A program made the translations under genes and the position numbers. The notes beneath the pieces are model-generated. The model saw only the letters and a program-made list of their open reading frames with translations. It made no database searches and was not told where the DNA came from. From Choristoneura fumiferana (taxonomy: Eukaryota; Arthropoda; Insecta; Lepidoptera; Tortricidae): 64,000 bases of DNA. Shown one piece after another: positions 10,431-22,619 of this stretch. Position 1 is the stretch's first letter; every line of letters begins with the position of its first letter. The stretch lies in assembly GCF_025370935.1 (NCBI RefSeq), contig NC_133496.1:11486493-11550492 (forward strand). The letters run 5' to 3'.

Positions 10431-12174
10431 TTGTACATACGTATCGTGTATCGTAAGTAGAAACAAACTCAACACACCTATATTTAACTAAGATTTGAGA
10501 GTGACTAAGGGAAAAAAACGCTTCTTAAATTTAGGCGTATCGAGTTTGTTACACGTTATGATGCGTAACAGTACAGTTTATTGCTATTTGCTTCATTCTT
10601 TGAACAAGTGCTTAATACATATTCTAAGTTTTTGTTGTATCACGGGCAAGCGTTTGTATTACTGGCAGTCTGGCAGTCACTAGAGCATTGACGACAATGG
10701 GTAACCGATTCACATTTTCACATAGCAATTCGTAGTCTAGCTTATTAATAATGCCTCTAGGTTTTCCGCGTGTGGGAATTCCATGTCGTCAGGAGCCCTG
10801 GCGACAAGCACGCCAATTATAACGCACGTACCGTAATGCGATTAAGCCGATAGTTGCGGTACCGCCGCCCCCGACCGCCTTCGGAATAAAACGCGATTCA
10901 CACTTAAATTACAGCCGGTTCTGCAAACGAGCTCCACGGGATGGGAACGCTAATTGTTTTGTAGATGCGTTTATGGGTACAAGGTTTTCGAAAAAAAAAA
11001 AAAACCTATTCGTCGGAATCAACCGATAATGTAATAAAAACCAGATCCTTCAATATTTTTTACCCAATTCAATATTGTGAATTACAAAACTGAATTTGCC
11101 AATTCGCGTTCCTTAAAATCAATAAAAGCAACCCCTCTAGTCGAGAGTAATGGTGTCAACTAGAAACAACGGCGTCGCCGATTGAGTGTAACAGCCCGTA
11201 AGCATAATCAAACCATTGTGGGAGTCGCAAGAAGAGCTGTAACCTTCTCGAAACGTACTCAATTCCTTAATCCCCCGATCGAAATTCAACTCTCCCCTAG
11301 CACCCGCTCTACTCGAGTAACATCGCAAACTCGGATCTTCCCGCCCCCAAATTGCCAACTCGGCAGATAGATGCGTGCAATTCCAAGAGCTATCAGTTTA
11401 ATTAACGCTCGAAACGTTTTCTTATGGACTACTACCGAACCGTCCATTCGGTTGCTCGAAAGCAATAACTTGTTATTACCGTGGGGTCTTCGAACTATCG
11501 ATTACGTGCAGCCGCTCTTGCTCTGGGACCAAACGATCGTTATTACAACTTATAGTCGTGAAAGAGTATAGTCTGTCGCGTAAGGCATTACTGCCGAAGC
11601 GTTATTTACCGTTGGAACTGTAACGAAAGAAAAAGAGTCTGTTCTAAAAGAGAAATTAATAGGAGCCATCATTTTAACAGAGCCTTTGAAAGCGACCGTT
11701 TCCGATTCATTACTATGATTCTAGCGAGCACCAATAAAGCCCTTTCACCAATGATATAGGAGATAGAGGAGCCGCTTTGTCTAACCGCAGAACATTCTAG
11801 ACTCAACGATCGTATCGTATCCAGTGACTCCGGTCACACAGGCCACTTCAAGCGTGCACACAGCCGCCGCAGTGCGCTTAATCGCTCTAGCTGTAACTCT
11901 AATGGCAGCACGGATGTTGACAAAGGTCGTATGCGTAGGTATATCTGATGGAAAACGCGGTTTCATTACTGAGATACATGCCCATCCGAGCGTCCTTCCG
12001 TCGCAAGCGTTGTGCAAACATGGTAATTTACGAGCGACTGATAATCTTGACTGACAAGCGATCCCATTGCGACAATATTGATTGCTCTAGTAATCCTCCA
12101 TTCGCGTAGATACGAGGAAAGGACAGTTTCATTTGCATACAAAGTAACCTAGAATGTCAGTAACGGGTAATCCA
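10431..12174. other. Non-coding stretch
   Basis: No convincing exon. Several GC-balanced frames at 11137-12054 overlap on both strands without domain resemblance or matching splice sites. A segment at 11180-11570 looks moderately complex and might be conserved regulatory DNA. Confidence 0.3.
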
Positions 12175-12396
12175 TCCATACTAATATTATAAATGCGAAA
12201 GTGTGTGTTTGTGTGCATGTTTGTCCGTTTTTCCGTCGAAACGGAGCGACGGATTGACGTGATTAATGGCATAGAGATAGTTTATGGGCCAGAGAGTGAC
12301 ATAGGCTACTTTTTATCCTGGAAAAATGCACAGCTCCCGAGGGAACAGCGCGCTATAACCGAATTCTACGCGGGCGAAGCCGCGGGCAAAAGCTAG
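12175..12396 (+). mobile_element. Non-autonomous Helitron (Lep1-like), well preserved
   Basis: 5' TCCATACTAATATTATAAAT, 3' CGCGGGCGAAGCCGCGGGC hairpin, eight bases, then CTAG followed by T. The body carries CGTCGAAACGGAGCGACGG, GGCATAGAGATAGTTTATGG and TTTATCCTGGAAAAATGCAC. It has no transposase, so it depends on an autonomous Helitron elsewhere. The best consensus-like copy in the window. Confidence 0.8.
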
Positions 12397-14096
12397 TTTA
12401 TCATATTTGATGACAAAATAAATTGATTAACTTGGTACGACTGACCTTTGATAAAATATGAAAAATCATCCATCATACACAGTTTTTTCGTTGTCGTATT
12501 CATTGTGACGGCTGACGCATGATGCAGTGAAGTTGTGCCATAACTAGGACGCCTTGTGAGAACTTTGGAGGTTTTCGTTAGTTTAGTTTTTTAGCAAACG
12601 ATAAATTCGAGGAGTCTAATAAAGCTGTATCACATCTTCGGTAACCCACTTATACGAAGTGTGTATCTCGCGCTCATAACAGCACTCGACGTAAGACTTA
12701 TGAGCTCTCCGGGATTGTTATTCAAGGAAGACACTAATAAACACCGCAACTTGTTATTTATCGTATCGGACAAGTCTTGTTTACGCAGTTGTTTGTGTAC
12801 GAAGCGTAACTTCAGCCGGCGAGCCTGGAAGTCGAGGTTATTCTACTTCTTCTTCCCGAAGTTATATCACTCACTAAGTGACGTAAATGGGAAAAGTAAC
12901 GACAAGGAACTTTAATACACTGGAATGGATGGAATGGAAGCGTTGATTAATTTTGTTCACAAATTCGAACATACTCACACTTCTTATTTTAATAGGTATT
13001 CAAAATATTGAAGCAAAGACAAAAAATGTCCACATATAAGCTAATATTTCTAACTATACTGTATCTACAGTAGAAGCTGTTAAAAGCACATGTGACAAGT
13101 CGGCTGTAAAGCCGTAAGTGTAATATCGTGGGTAAACTCAGCACACGGTGCGCAAACTGTAGCCCCCTCGCCGCCCCGCCGGTACCTTATTTACACAGCT
13201 AGACGGAACTTGTGCTTGCCTCACTCCACTGTACTATACCATATTACTAGAAGCATAAGTTTATGACATTACGTAATAAGATTTTCTTTAGTCAGTGCTT
13301 TAAGCGTTTATTAGAAAATAACACAATGTAGAGTGGATGCAGGCCGATTTTAACCGCAGCAACTGGAGATCTGTGTGGGAGGCCTATGTCAATGTTTGTA
13401 TGATCTATGTGTGTGTATGTATGTACAGTGGACGTTATACGGCTGATTGATCAATTATCAATGATGAACACGATGTACATCGCCGCATTTGTACCCAATT
13501 TATGAACTATCGCCGTTTCCAGCGCAATCATATCGCACAACAAAATTATTGTCAGCACTTTGTTTTAAAAACAGCCGTTAGCTACTACATTTATTTTAAA
13601 TTCAAAAATCAAGTCCTCAGCCCGCACTTAGCAATATTGGTGATCTCGTACTTTTTTAAGAATGCTAAAATTTAGTTACCACTTACCATATCCAGTAGCC
13701 CTACGGCTCGGGGAGCGGGCCGGTTCGCAAACTGCGAATACCGGGAGCAAACTCCGAGCAAACTTTCACCGAGGACGGCCTGAACTTCTGACGTGTCATA
13801 ATCTTGCTACTTACACAATGCCGGCAATGCACGACTTAATTGACTTTTAGTTTTGAATAAACATCAAGGAATTTTATGAAATCCATTATGATTTGGGGGG
13901 CGTCGCTACCTGCGACAGTTTTTAACTTCTGCGGGTGACATCATTTTTCATTTTTGTAATGTACCAAATTGTTACTGTTCCAAATAAAAGTATTTATTTT
14001 ATTTTATTATTATTTGAACACATTTTTGATAGTTCAGCCACCGGCATTAGCGAGTGATTATTTATTTATTTCAATTAATTTCACAGCATAACAGTA
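12397..14096. other. Non-coding stretch with one possible - strand donor
   Basis: A - strand GGATATG|GTAAGTGG donor near 13690 follows a GC-rich segment (13692-13800) with one frame open on the - strand. I could not find a matching acceptor or a recognisable protein. Otherwise nothing seen. Confidence 0.3.
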
Positions 14097-14687
14097 CAGG
14101 GTGTCCACTACAACTCCAAAAAATAAATCCTTGACTTTTCCTTGACCAATCATGTAAATTTCAAAGCAGGTTATAATGACAAATATCAAATAATGTTTTT
14201 TCGTGTACTGCCGTTTCGCACAACTTTTTTTTCCAAATGTTTCATTTCCCAAGTACCAAATTTCTCCGAAACCAAAAATTTTTCTCAGAATATTTTCTTA
14301 TGGTTTTATAGAGCACAGATTAGGTTAGGTTTTTTTTATCAAAGTTCCGAAAATAATAGGGTTTCGGAGAAATTTGATACTTGGGAAATTAAACATTTGC
14401 GAAAAATATTTTGCCCAAACGGCAGTGAACCATGTTTTTTACTGCCCGAGATACTAAGCTAGACCCGATGATGGGAATTCACTGCACACCGAACGTGCTC
14501 ACCTTTTGTTGACTATTTTTATGGTGCCACTCTTTAATACGTCGCCCAGAACTGGAACGACTGGTGTCAAAATATCGAGCTAAGTTTTGGGAAATCACGA
14601 GTCTTTTCCCATTGGATTTCTAGCAAATTTCCCTGCTTTTTCCTGACCACCTTAAGCTTCCCTGACTTTCCAAAAGTGGACACCCTG
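14097..14687. mobile_element. Cut-and-paste DNA element, TIR CAGGGTGTCCAC
   Basis: Starts CAGGGTGTCCAC and ends GTGGACACCCTG (perfect 12-bp terminal inverted repeats). It is flanked on both sides by GTA (14094-14096 and 14688-14690), a 3-bp target duplication. No transposase frame, so non-autonomous. Its subterminal regions contain repeats of CCTTGACTTTTCC and CCTGACTTTCC. A second palindrome is nested inside (14207-14430). The superfamily is not assigned; a 3-bp duplication fits CMC- or Harbinger-like elements. Confidence 0.7.
14207..14430. mobile_element. Nested palindromic MITE
   Basis: Two arms of about 70 bp, 14207-14275 and 14357-14430, are inverted copies: ACTGCCGTTT at the tips, AATGTTTCATTTCCCAAGTA in the middle, AAATTTCTCCGAAACC at the inner end. 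The loop contains AGATTAGGTTAGGTT. It sits inside the 14097-14687 element, so it inserted later or is that element's own core. Confidence 0.6.
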
Positions 14688-14690
14688 GTA

Positions 14691-17600
14691 AATAATCAGT
14701 AAAATCCAGAGCACTGTGAGACCAAGATACAATGTTGATATACTATCATACTATCAGCATACACAACAGATAAAAAAAAAACAGCCAATATGCCGCAAAT
14801 TATTCAATATTAAGTTTTGATCGACTTATTACTCGATAACTTGTAAAACCTACTAGACTGTGACAGCTTTAATTTTAAAATCTTTGTTATGTCATACTAC
14901 CATCATGACTTTTTCAGATTTTTCCAGCCAACGGTTTATATAGCTTATGGGTTTATAGGAGAATTCGTATATTCTATTCTTCTAGCTGTTAGAGTGTACC
15001 AGATGTTTTTGAGTGCTCTGTCCTATCAAATATCGCCTAAGTGTCGGCTTTTTTTATTATTACGAACTACCTCCGTAGTTGGTAATCGCAGATAAAACTA
15101 GCACACAATGTACAAGTTTACGTGCATTGCAGGCGACGATGAACAAGACAGATATATTGTAAGAGATAGGATAAACTCAGTCTGAATATAAAAGGCTTCG
15201 TGGAATAATATCCTCAATGGAGACACGTAAATCATGTAACACAGACAAATGCGGGAGAAGCTATAGAATTATTCAATGCCGTCTCAAGTTTATTTCTAGA
15301 GTCAAATAGGTCAGGTCCCATTACAATATTTAGATCAGACATCTTCTAAACAGTCGCAAGTCTAGTAACAGATCAGAATACAACGAAATTTTGTTTGTCA
15401 AAACAACTTTCCAAACTTAAAAGTATTCACATGTTTAAGATACGATGTGCGAACAAAGACAATTCGTTTCGTGCCACCATCTGCCGTCGAACAATTGTAC
15501 GCGTCGCAGAATACATTATTTACTGCCGTTACATTGCCACCATGCGATCCATTTGGCAAAGTGCTAGTGGTGCCAGTTCGATTCGTAATGAACATGAAAG
15601 CTTATTCAACTTCCTGGTGATTACATGTTTATCTCCAGAAGTAGCGTCAATGTTTATGTAAGATACACAAAATAACCATCTCAAATGGACCACTTTATGC
15701 CTTGAATCGCACGTTCGCACGTAAATAAACACGCCAAAGTAGATGGAGGAAAAAACAGACACCACCAGTTAGTTACATGAAGTCTCGGTACTAGACAGTT
15801 TTTTGTTAATTAATGAGTTCATCATCAGGATTTACTAATGTGGCAGTAAAGATGATGATAGGTATACATTAATTTTACACTGAGCGAGCACAGGCCTCCT
15901 TCTCTTAGAATTGCAGGGCTTCACCTAGTTCTCACGCGGATTAATAACATCATACACATACACCGTTCAATTGCTTCATAGCTGTTCATGTAACTAATAA
16001 TTTAGAAAAAAAAGCTTTGTTTAAAAATAACTAATCGTTTTAATCTCTCGTATGCTACAAAAACAGCAGTTTCAAAGTCGCACGATACAGACTTCAGACT
16101 CCCGCGTGCAAAATTAACCATAATCCTTACAAAATAGACAACAATCCTCATTTAAAGACATTAAGAAAGAGGGCCTCGGAAAGTTATAATGAAATTCACG
16201 AGCAATAAAACTTCCCTTTTGACTAACCCCCAGATATACATTCGCGTCAACTTGCGAACGGGAGCGAGGCGGCCGCGGCCAGACGACTCCCAAACTTAGA
16301 CAAAGAGACTAACTTCCATTAAATCTTTTGCAACTAAGTTTCGCCGTCCCCGCTGACTCTTGTACTTGCCACCTATATATTGTGCCGCATACTAGCTTGC
16401 GCCACAGGCTACACTTGCAACTTTAGCAAATTCCATACCACACTGCTTCTAGTAATCGGTTTTGGGAGACATTCTCTTCACCTCATCCTGATACTAACTT
16501 TTGAGATAGGAGAGCAGTTTTCGATCAAATGGCGAAAGAGAATATTTTAATGTGTGTCACTGCCATGCCGTTGCGAAATGGCGAAGAAACATTATGGCTG
16601 CCATAAAAACGTTTGAGCATTGGCGACATTGGCGGGACTTTACGGCTTTCTTAAGATCTTTTCGTAGCTTGTTTATACGTGATACTTAATACCTACAGCA
16701 CCGATGCTACACTGCCAAGTAAAACTTTCTTGTATAATTTCAAGATAACTAAACAAAATAAAACTTTGTAGGTGCTTGTATGCTAACATAACTTTACATA
16801 TACGTCTTCTCGAGAGTTCGCTTCTTCGCGTACAAGTAACTTTCAGGGTCAGCGCGAGCAAGTTTCTCGATGGAGGCAAGACAAATTTTACATGGAACGT
16901 GTTCCACATTATTCAGACCGATTCGTCTCTCTGTACTCGTATTTGATACTGATAATATTTAAATAGCATACGTTAGTGTTTTTATCAGGCTTATTAGACA
17001 CGTACGCCAATTTACGAACCGATTGCGATATTTATCGTTAATAATAAAAAAATGACACATGCGAGTTTGTTTCCATACAATTGGAGTAGTTATCTTTTGA
17101 TACTGAAAAGATATAACGTGCCGAATGTAACAACAGTATTAATGGCATGTAAAATTGGCGGCCAAGACTCAAAAATTCATAACGCGTTCGCTGTAAAATA
17201 GTTATCAAATCCTTGTAAGCCTTGACTTTAGTAACCCTACGGACGCTGTTATGCAATAGTGTATCAACCCTGATTAGGTAATTCTGCAATACAATGTTAA
17301 CCCTTGGAAAAATATTTTTAAGTTGACATTGTATTGCAAAATGACGTGTTATAAATTTGAATTGAATGTAGATTTTAAGACTAAACTAAATCTTAAATCT
17401 GTTATGATATCGGCCAGACGGTTCGATGGACTTATTTGTGGTAGGAAATTATGTTACTGGTCTTCAATGTTATGTTTGACATGAAATAAATCTATAAAAT
17501 GGCCAAGTCAAAGTATGGGTTAAACATTTTTTTATTCCTTAGTGTTTTATATAAAACAAATGTTTAAAATGAGTTATTTTTATGCCACTCTTAATAGTCG

Positions 17601-18158
17601 AATTCCACAATTTCACCATTAACAATGACTGAAGTTATTTTACAAATGAACCAAAAATTTTTTTATCAATAAATATCAATTAGTTCATTGTTATAATTCG
17701 ACTAATTTATTTATCAATAAAAAATTACAGCATTACAGTTAGAAATCTAATGCACTGTAAAATTCAAATTAACACAAAAATACATAAGAAAAGCATACAA
17801 AAAAACTAACTAGGGATTTCTGAACGTCGTCTTCGTCGCTACCCTAAAACGACGGAACACCACACCCTAAGGCCAGAAGTCGGAAATAATCTCCTACTAA
17901 AATTTTACTACTAACCGTCTGTCGAAGTTAATGTAAATCGAGAAACACTCCTCCTTTTTTTCGTCTTGGCGAGTTCACTACCGAGTTCACTAGCGAGTTC
18001 TCAGTCACGATAATATCAGAAATAACATTCCTATCCGTGCGATTTACGTATTCCCGAAGAGAGTTGTGCGATAGGTACGCCTAATCCTCAAAACGGTGAG
18101 CGAAAGCGAGATTTTCCGACATAATCTATTAATGTCTTAAACTTTCGTGATTTTGACT
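14691..18158. other. Non-coding DNA with minor repeat fragments
   Basis: At 15875-15945 is a decayed copy of the retroposed sequence at 22867-22972 (CACAGGCCTCCTTCTC ... GGGCTTCACC ... TCTCACGCGGATT). A short inverted pair (TGCAATACAATGTTAAC at 17286 and its complement ending 17339) brackets 21 bp. No gene was recognised; the - strand frame at 17038-17289 has no known domain. Confidence 0.35.
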
Positions 18159-18282
18159 CATAGTCAAAATACCACGCACAGGACATCATGCTAACACACT
18201 CGAGTAATGCCGCCGAAACGTCGAGGTAAATATTACTCGTGTGTTTTAGCGTGATAAGTCCTGTGCGTGGTATTTTGACTAT
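18159..18282. mobile_element. Short palindromic MITE
   Basis: Left arm CATAGTCAAAATACCACGCA plus CAGGACATCATGCTAACACA, right arm its inverse with GTGTTTTAGCGTGATAAGTC. Arms of about 50 bp close on a loop of about 25 bp (18209-18232). The GTTTTAGCGTGATAA block recurs near 4528. No coding capacity. Confidence 0.7.
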
Positions 18283-20089
18283 GTAATCCATTAAGCTTAA
18301 AAACACGTTGAAGCTTACGTCGTCGTGTTGTATTTGTATGCAAGTGTGTATGTATTATACAAGTGATTAGAAAATGTTACGGTAAGCAACTATGCGCTGC
18401 AGAAACTGCACAGACGTGTAACGGGAGCACAATTTCCATGGAGTTGCATAAGTAGATAAGTTGGTTAAAACTGAAGATGGGTGTAACATGTTTTTGACGG
18501 ATTAGTTCCCCGTACTAGTTCGGTGTAAGCCACCGCTGAACTACCCGCAAACTGCTAACTTCCCACACGCTACAACTACGTGTATTGAAATTACTTCGTA
18601 ACAATGGTTTTGGGATTAGAGCTTATGACTGTTCGCTGTGATTCGAAACTTCAATTTTTAACTTTCTCACTCATTATTAACAAAATAGGAAATGTTTATT
18701 TTATTATTTTGTTTTATAAACAAGCAGAATCCTAAATGAATAATCTTATGCAAAAAGCTAGTGCGAGCGAACTGTGAAGTAGCGGCTGCTGGTTACCTTG
18801 ATTATCATTAGATCATTACGAAAACACTGTTCACAACCAGCATGTCATCTGAACTAGGTAAATCATACCAGTGCTGGTCAAGGCATCTATAATTAAAATC
18901 AAAGTTAGTATTAATATCAAAAATGTCATCCATAAACGAAAGCGCATCCTAAATTACATCTTCAATACTGCGCATTAGAATAATGTGTTGACTAAGGTTT
19001 ATCCGACTTAGAAACGAGGAAAAACAGAGAGCGAAGCAGACTCGTTTGAGTCCGGCAACTCCGGTAGGCTATTAACGTGCATGCCCATGTATTACTTTTA
19101 TAGGCAGGTACTTAAGCCGTTGAAACTACGATATGTCGACGTCTCGTGAAATTAAAAAATCGATGCTATAGGTACTTAAATGTTCATGTTCTTCTAAAAA
19201 CCATCAGAAAACCGGTTGCCTAGTTTCAAAACCACGTGTTGAAAGATAACCAATGTAATAAAGTGAACAAAAAGGGTAAATTGCAAGAGCGAGTGATGGA
19301 ACGACGACAAACCGGCGTGCGTTCGCGAAACGAGAAGCTAATCGCTTTGCGCAAGTACTAATGACAGTGGAGTACATATTCGGTACGTGTAAAGAGTAAT
19401 TGTCGTGCCATAAGTGGGCCACGGCGGCGCGCGGCGAGCGGCAAGCGGCGAGCGTTCGATCGCGGGGACGCGCAAGGGTCGTTAACCCCGCGGCCGACCG
19501 GCCGGGCCGCGGGCGCGGGCGTACGTACATAACCGCGACTGGCTTATTACTTTCCGAACTGTAAAAACATTTAGAAGGAACAAAGATGGCAGTGTCGTCT
19601 GACTGATCAATACGGCTTTAATTGGGAGGTTGTCCGGATTTAAATAAAAGCTACTGTCAAAATGAATTAATATGATGTAGCTATCTAACCAGGAATGTTT
19701 GGATTGTTTAAAGAAATAGATTCTATAAGTAAAATACAGTTGTACGTCGCTGAATAGATTAATAATTATTAATAATACTCAAACCGTCTAGCGGGCAGCA
19801 ATCGTCATGATAATTATCAATGGTTTAAAATGGCAGATGTGTATAAACCAGTCATAAATAAAAGAAGGGAAAGCTGTGAGTCACGGAAAGAGCAGGTGGA
19901 CTGTGGACGTTGTACCCCAACTAGATGAATGAAACATTTAAACCTGGACACGACACCGTACAATACGTACATTTTTTTTACATGAAGCATTAATCCCACA
20001 GTTTTGCCAATAGCTTAATAGTTCTAATAGCTACCTAAAAATAAAGGGGTATGGTTTTATTGATCACCTATGCGTTTTCGGCGACCTAA
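18283..20089. other. Non-coding DNA containing a CpG-rich patch
   Basis: Mostly AT-rich. The exception is the GC-rich stretch at 19411-19540, listed separately. No exon supported. Confidence 0.35.
19411..19540. promoter_or_regulatory. CpG-rich island, possible promoter or enhancer
   Basis: About 130 bp of very GC-rich sequence (GGCGGCGCGCGGCGAGCGGC, GCGGCCGACCGGCCGGGCC) in AT-rich surroundings. Open frames through it on either strand carry no recognisable domain. No splice donor was seen close by. Function is inferred from composition only. Confidence 0.25.
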
Positions 20090-20300
20090 TCCCTACTAAT
20101 ATTATAAATGCGAAAGTAACTCTGTCTGTCTGTCTGTCTGTTACGCTTTCACGTCGAAACCACTGAACCGATTTTAATAAAATTTGGTATATAGGTATTT
20201 TGAACCCCAAGGATCAACATAGGATACCTTTTATTCAGGTAGAGGGCGCCACCGCGCGATAACCTAGATCCGCGCAGACGAAGTCGCGGGCTTAAGCTAG
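20090..20300 (+). mobile_element. Non-autonomous Helitron, divergent subfamily
   Basis: 5' TCCCTACTAATATTATAAAT, then (CTGT)n, CACGTCGAAACCACTGAACC, a TTTATTCAGGTAGAGGGCGC block, and the 3' hairpin CGCGCAGACGAAGTCGCGGG ending CTTAAGCTAG. Its middle differs from the other copies, so it belongs to a separate subfamily sharing both ends. Confidence 0.75.
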
Positions 20301-21310
20301 TAAATAATATTTGTTCCTAAAATAGTAGATCTGTCACCTAAATTGAATCACCAAATAATATTAAAACTGATACCTAAATATTATTTAAAAATTACTCGGA
20401 AATAATATTGATCATCAAATAATTATATTGGGTTCCAAAATAATTGATGTGTCACTAAAACCGAATCACCAAACAATATAAAAATGCCTTAATAAAAATT
20501 AGTTATAATCACTGGAAAATAATATTGATCATCAAATAATTGAACTGAAATTTGACGATAATGTAATGATATACAATGAATGAAATAATAATAATATCTT
20601 CTCATAAATTACTCCAATTGACCCAGCCCCAAAATAAGCAGTTTGTTCTATGGGTGCTAAACAACGGGTAGACATACATACATTATATACCATACAAACA
20701 TCCAAGACCCAAGTACCTACTACAAACATTTATATTCATCATACAAGTATTAGCAAAAAAATGTAGGTTCTGGCATTTCGCCGGGCGCTACCGCGGCACG
20801 CTCGCTTCGCTCGCTCGGCTCGCGCACTGAGGGTCGCAGTTCTACCCTTCTACCTAACACTCCTTTAAAACCTGCCTTAGTAGAATAGGTGAAATTACTA
20901 GCACTTGAGGTATCCCATCTCAGCCCTCTAGGTTGGCAACGCATCTGCAAAACCGCTGGTGTTGTAGATGTTTATGGGCGGTGGTGATCTCTTACCATCT
21001 GGAGACCCACTTGCTCGTTTGCCATCCAGTCGAATAAAAAAAAAAAAAAAAAAAAAAAAAGGTAGAAGCATCGAATTAAGGAACTGATCTATTTATTAGA
21101 TGACAGATCTATTATTTTGGTGATGGAATTTTGATGATCAAACTATAATTTAGGATACAACTTTACATTAATCTGATGACTCAGAGACAGATTTGATTAA
21201 TCTGATGACTAATATATTTCTTAGGGATAGATATAATAATTAGGGTATCGCCGTTTAGTGACAAATCTAAATTTAAGTGACAGAAAATATAGTTTCCAAA
21301 ATAAAGATGG
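20301..21310. repeat. AT-rich repeat element, split by a LINE tail
   Basis: The motif ATTGATCATCAAATAATT occurs at 20407 and 20523, and ATCTGTCACCTAAATTGAATC at 20330 has variants at 20450. Inverted versions (AGATGACAGATCTATTATTT, CTGATGACT repeated) lie at 21095-21215. The two flanks read as opposed arms of one AT-rich element interrupted by the LINE fragment at 20746-21060. Confidence 0.5.
20746..21060 (+). mobile_element. LINE (or LINE-mobilised SINE) 3' end with poly(A)
   Basis: GC-rich sequence ending GGGCGGTGGTGATCTCTTAC, ...TGCTCGTTTGCCATCCAGTC, GAATAAA and a 25-base A run (21036-21060). I recognise this as a widespread lepidopteran non-LTR 3' tail. The 5' end is abrupt, in keeping with target-primed reverse transcription and 5' truncation. 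The intact poly(A) suggests recent insertion. Confidence 0.7.
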
Positions 21311-22358
21311 AAGATTAACCATAGCCAGATATTAAGCGGACGAATTCACCTTTTAAAGTTTTGAATAAGATTACGCCACCAAGCCACTCTGACCCAGATC
21401 GTAATCTCTGGCACAGAATGCAACTAAAATTCAACCAGTAAGACAAATAAAGCAAATAAAGTAAGTTTGCTCAACAAATTTGCGTTTAACTTGACGTAAT
21501 GTTGGCAAAGGAATGGGTAAAGGTATGTAATGTACCTACGTCGATGCGATTTGCTCGTGTGATTCAACTTTTGGCGGTGCTCTGCAGTTGAACTTGTAAT
21601 GAAAAGCGGGTCAGTTGTTTCTTAGGCAGCCATCGGCAGACAGGTGGGCGAGGGGAGTCAGAACAAGAACTTTCTCGATCGATCCCACTCCGTGAACAAA
21701 GCGCACGTGTACTCACGCCCTATTTAACCATTCACATTGGATAGGACCGTCTTTTGATAAGCGCCAACATCGACAACTACGATAGACGAGAAGTTTTAAT
21801 TGCGTTTATATTTACCATTTCACGCGAGCAATCTTGACGGAATAACGCTGTTAATGACTTACTGGAATAACATGGCCGTACGACTTAATAAATTTAATTA
21901 GACTGCCATTCATTCGTATAACAAGGAAACAATTAGCCTTGCACGGAGCACTTCTTGAAGAGTATAATAACTCAATTTTTCTTTGACTTGGAACTGAGCA
22001 TTGTTCAGTCCGACAAACGTCTCAGGATTGCACAGGATATCAAGACCCTAAGCAATGTCAGCTAGGCGTAATTAATGATACACATACATAAATCTGCCTA
22101 AAAGTTCATTACTTAATACTCAGTTTTGACGCATTTTTGAGATACATTTTTCATGCGACGTCTTTACGTTACTCCCGGATTGTGTTCGAATCGCTTAACG
22201 GTGTAGTGCCTATTCAATTATTGGAATTATACCTTTATAGTTTTTATGGTACTAGTCGGGGCAATGAACTTTTAGGCAAAGTTAGGCGGCGGAAGGTATA
22301 GCATCGTGAATTCGTGACACAATTAACTAAGTTGTGTATTTGTTACGTCGCCGATGCC
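21311..22358. other. Non-coding stretch
   Basis: No exon, RNA gene or recognised repeat seen. Confidence 0.35.
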
Positions 22359-22619
22359 ACCGCGGGTAGGGCATGGATACCGGTATTCGGTATTACCGAA
22401 AAACCGGGATACCGGTCATTTTTTCCCCTCTTTTAATACCGGTATTAAATATCTACAAAACCGGTTTTTCGGTATTTTGACTTGTGCTTAAAATAGTAAT
22501 AGTCGACTTTAATTTCAAACAAGAAAGCACTTTTAATAACTTGTCTTCAGACTTATGGCTTTTGAAGTTACTTACCTCTTAATCTACTTTCAAATTTACC
22601 GCGCACAAGTTGGCTTTGC

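Noticed and set aside
19204..19530. 108-codon - strand frame
   Set aside because: A GC-rich composition artefact without splice sites or recognisable domain.
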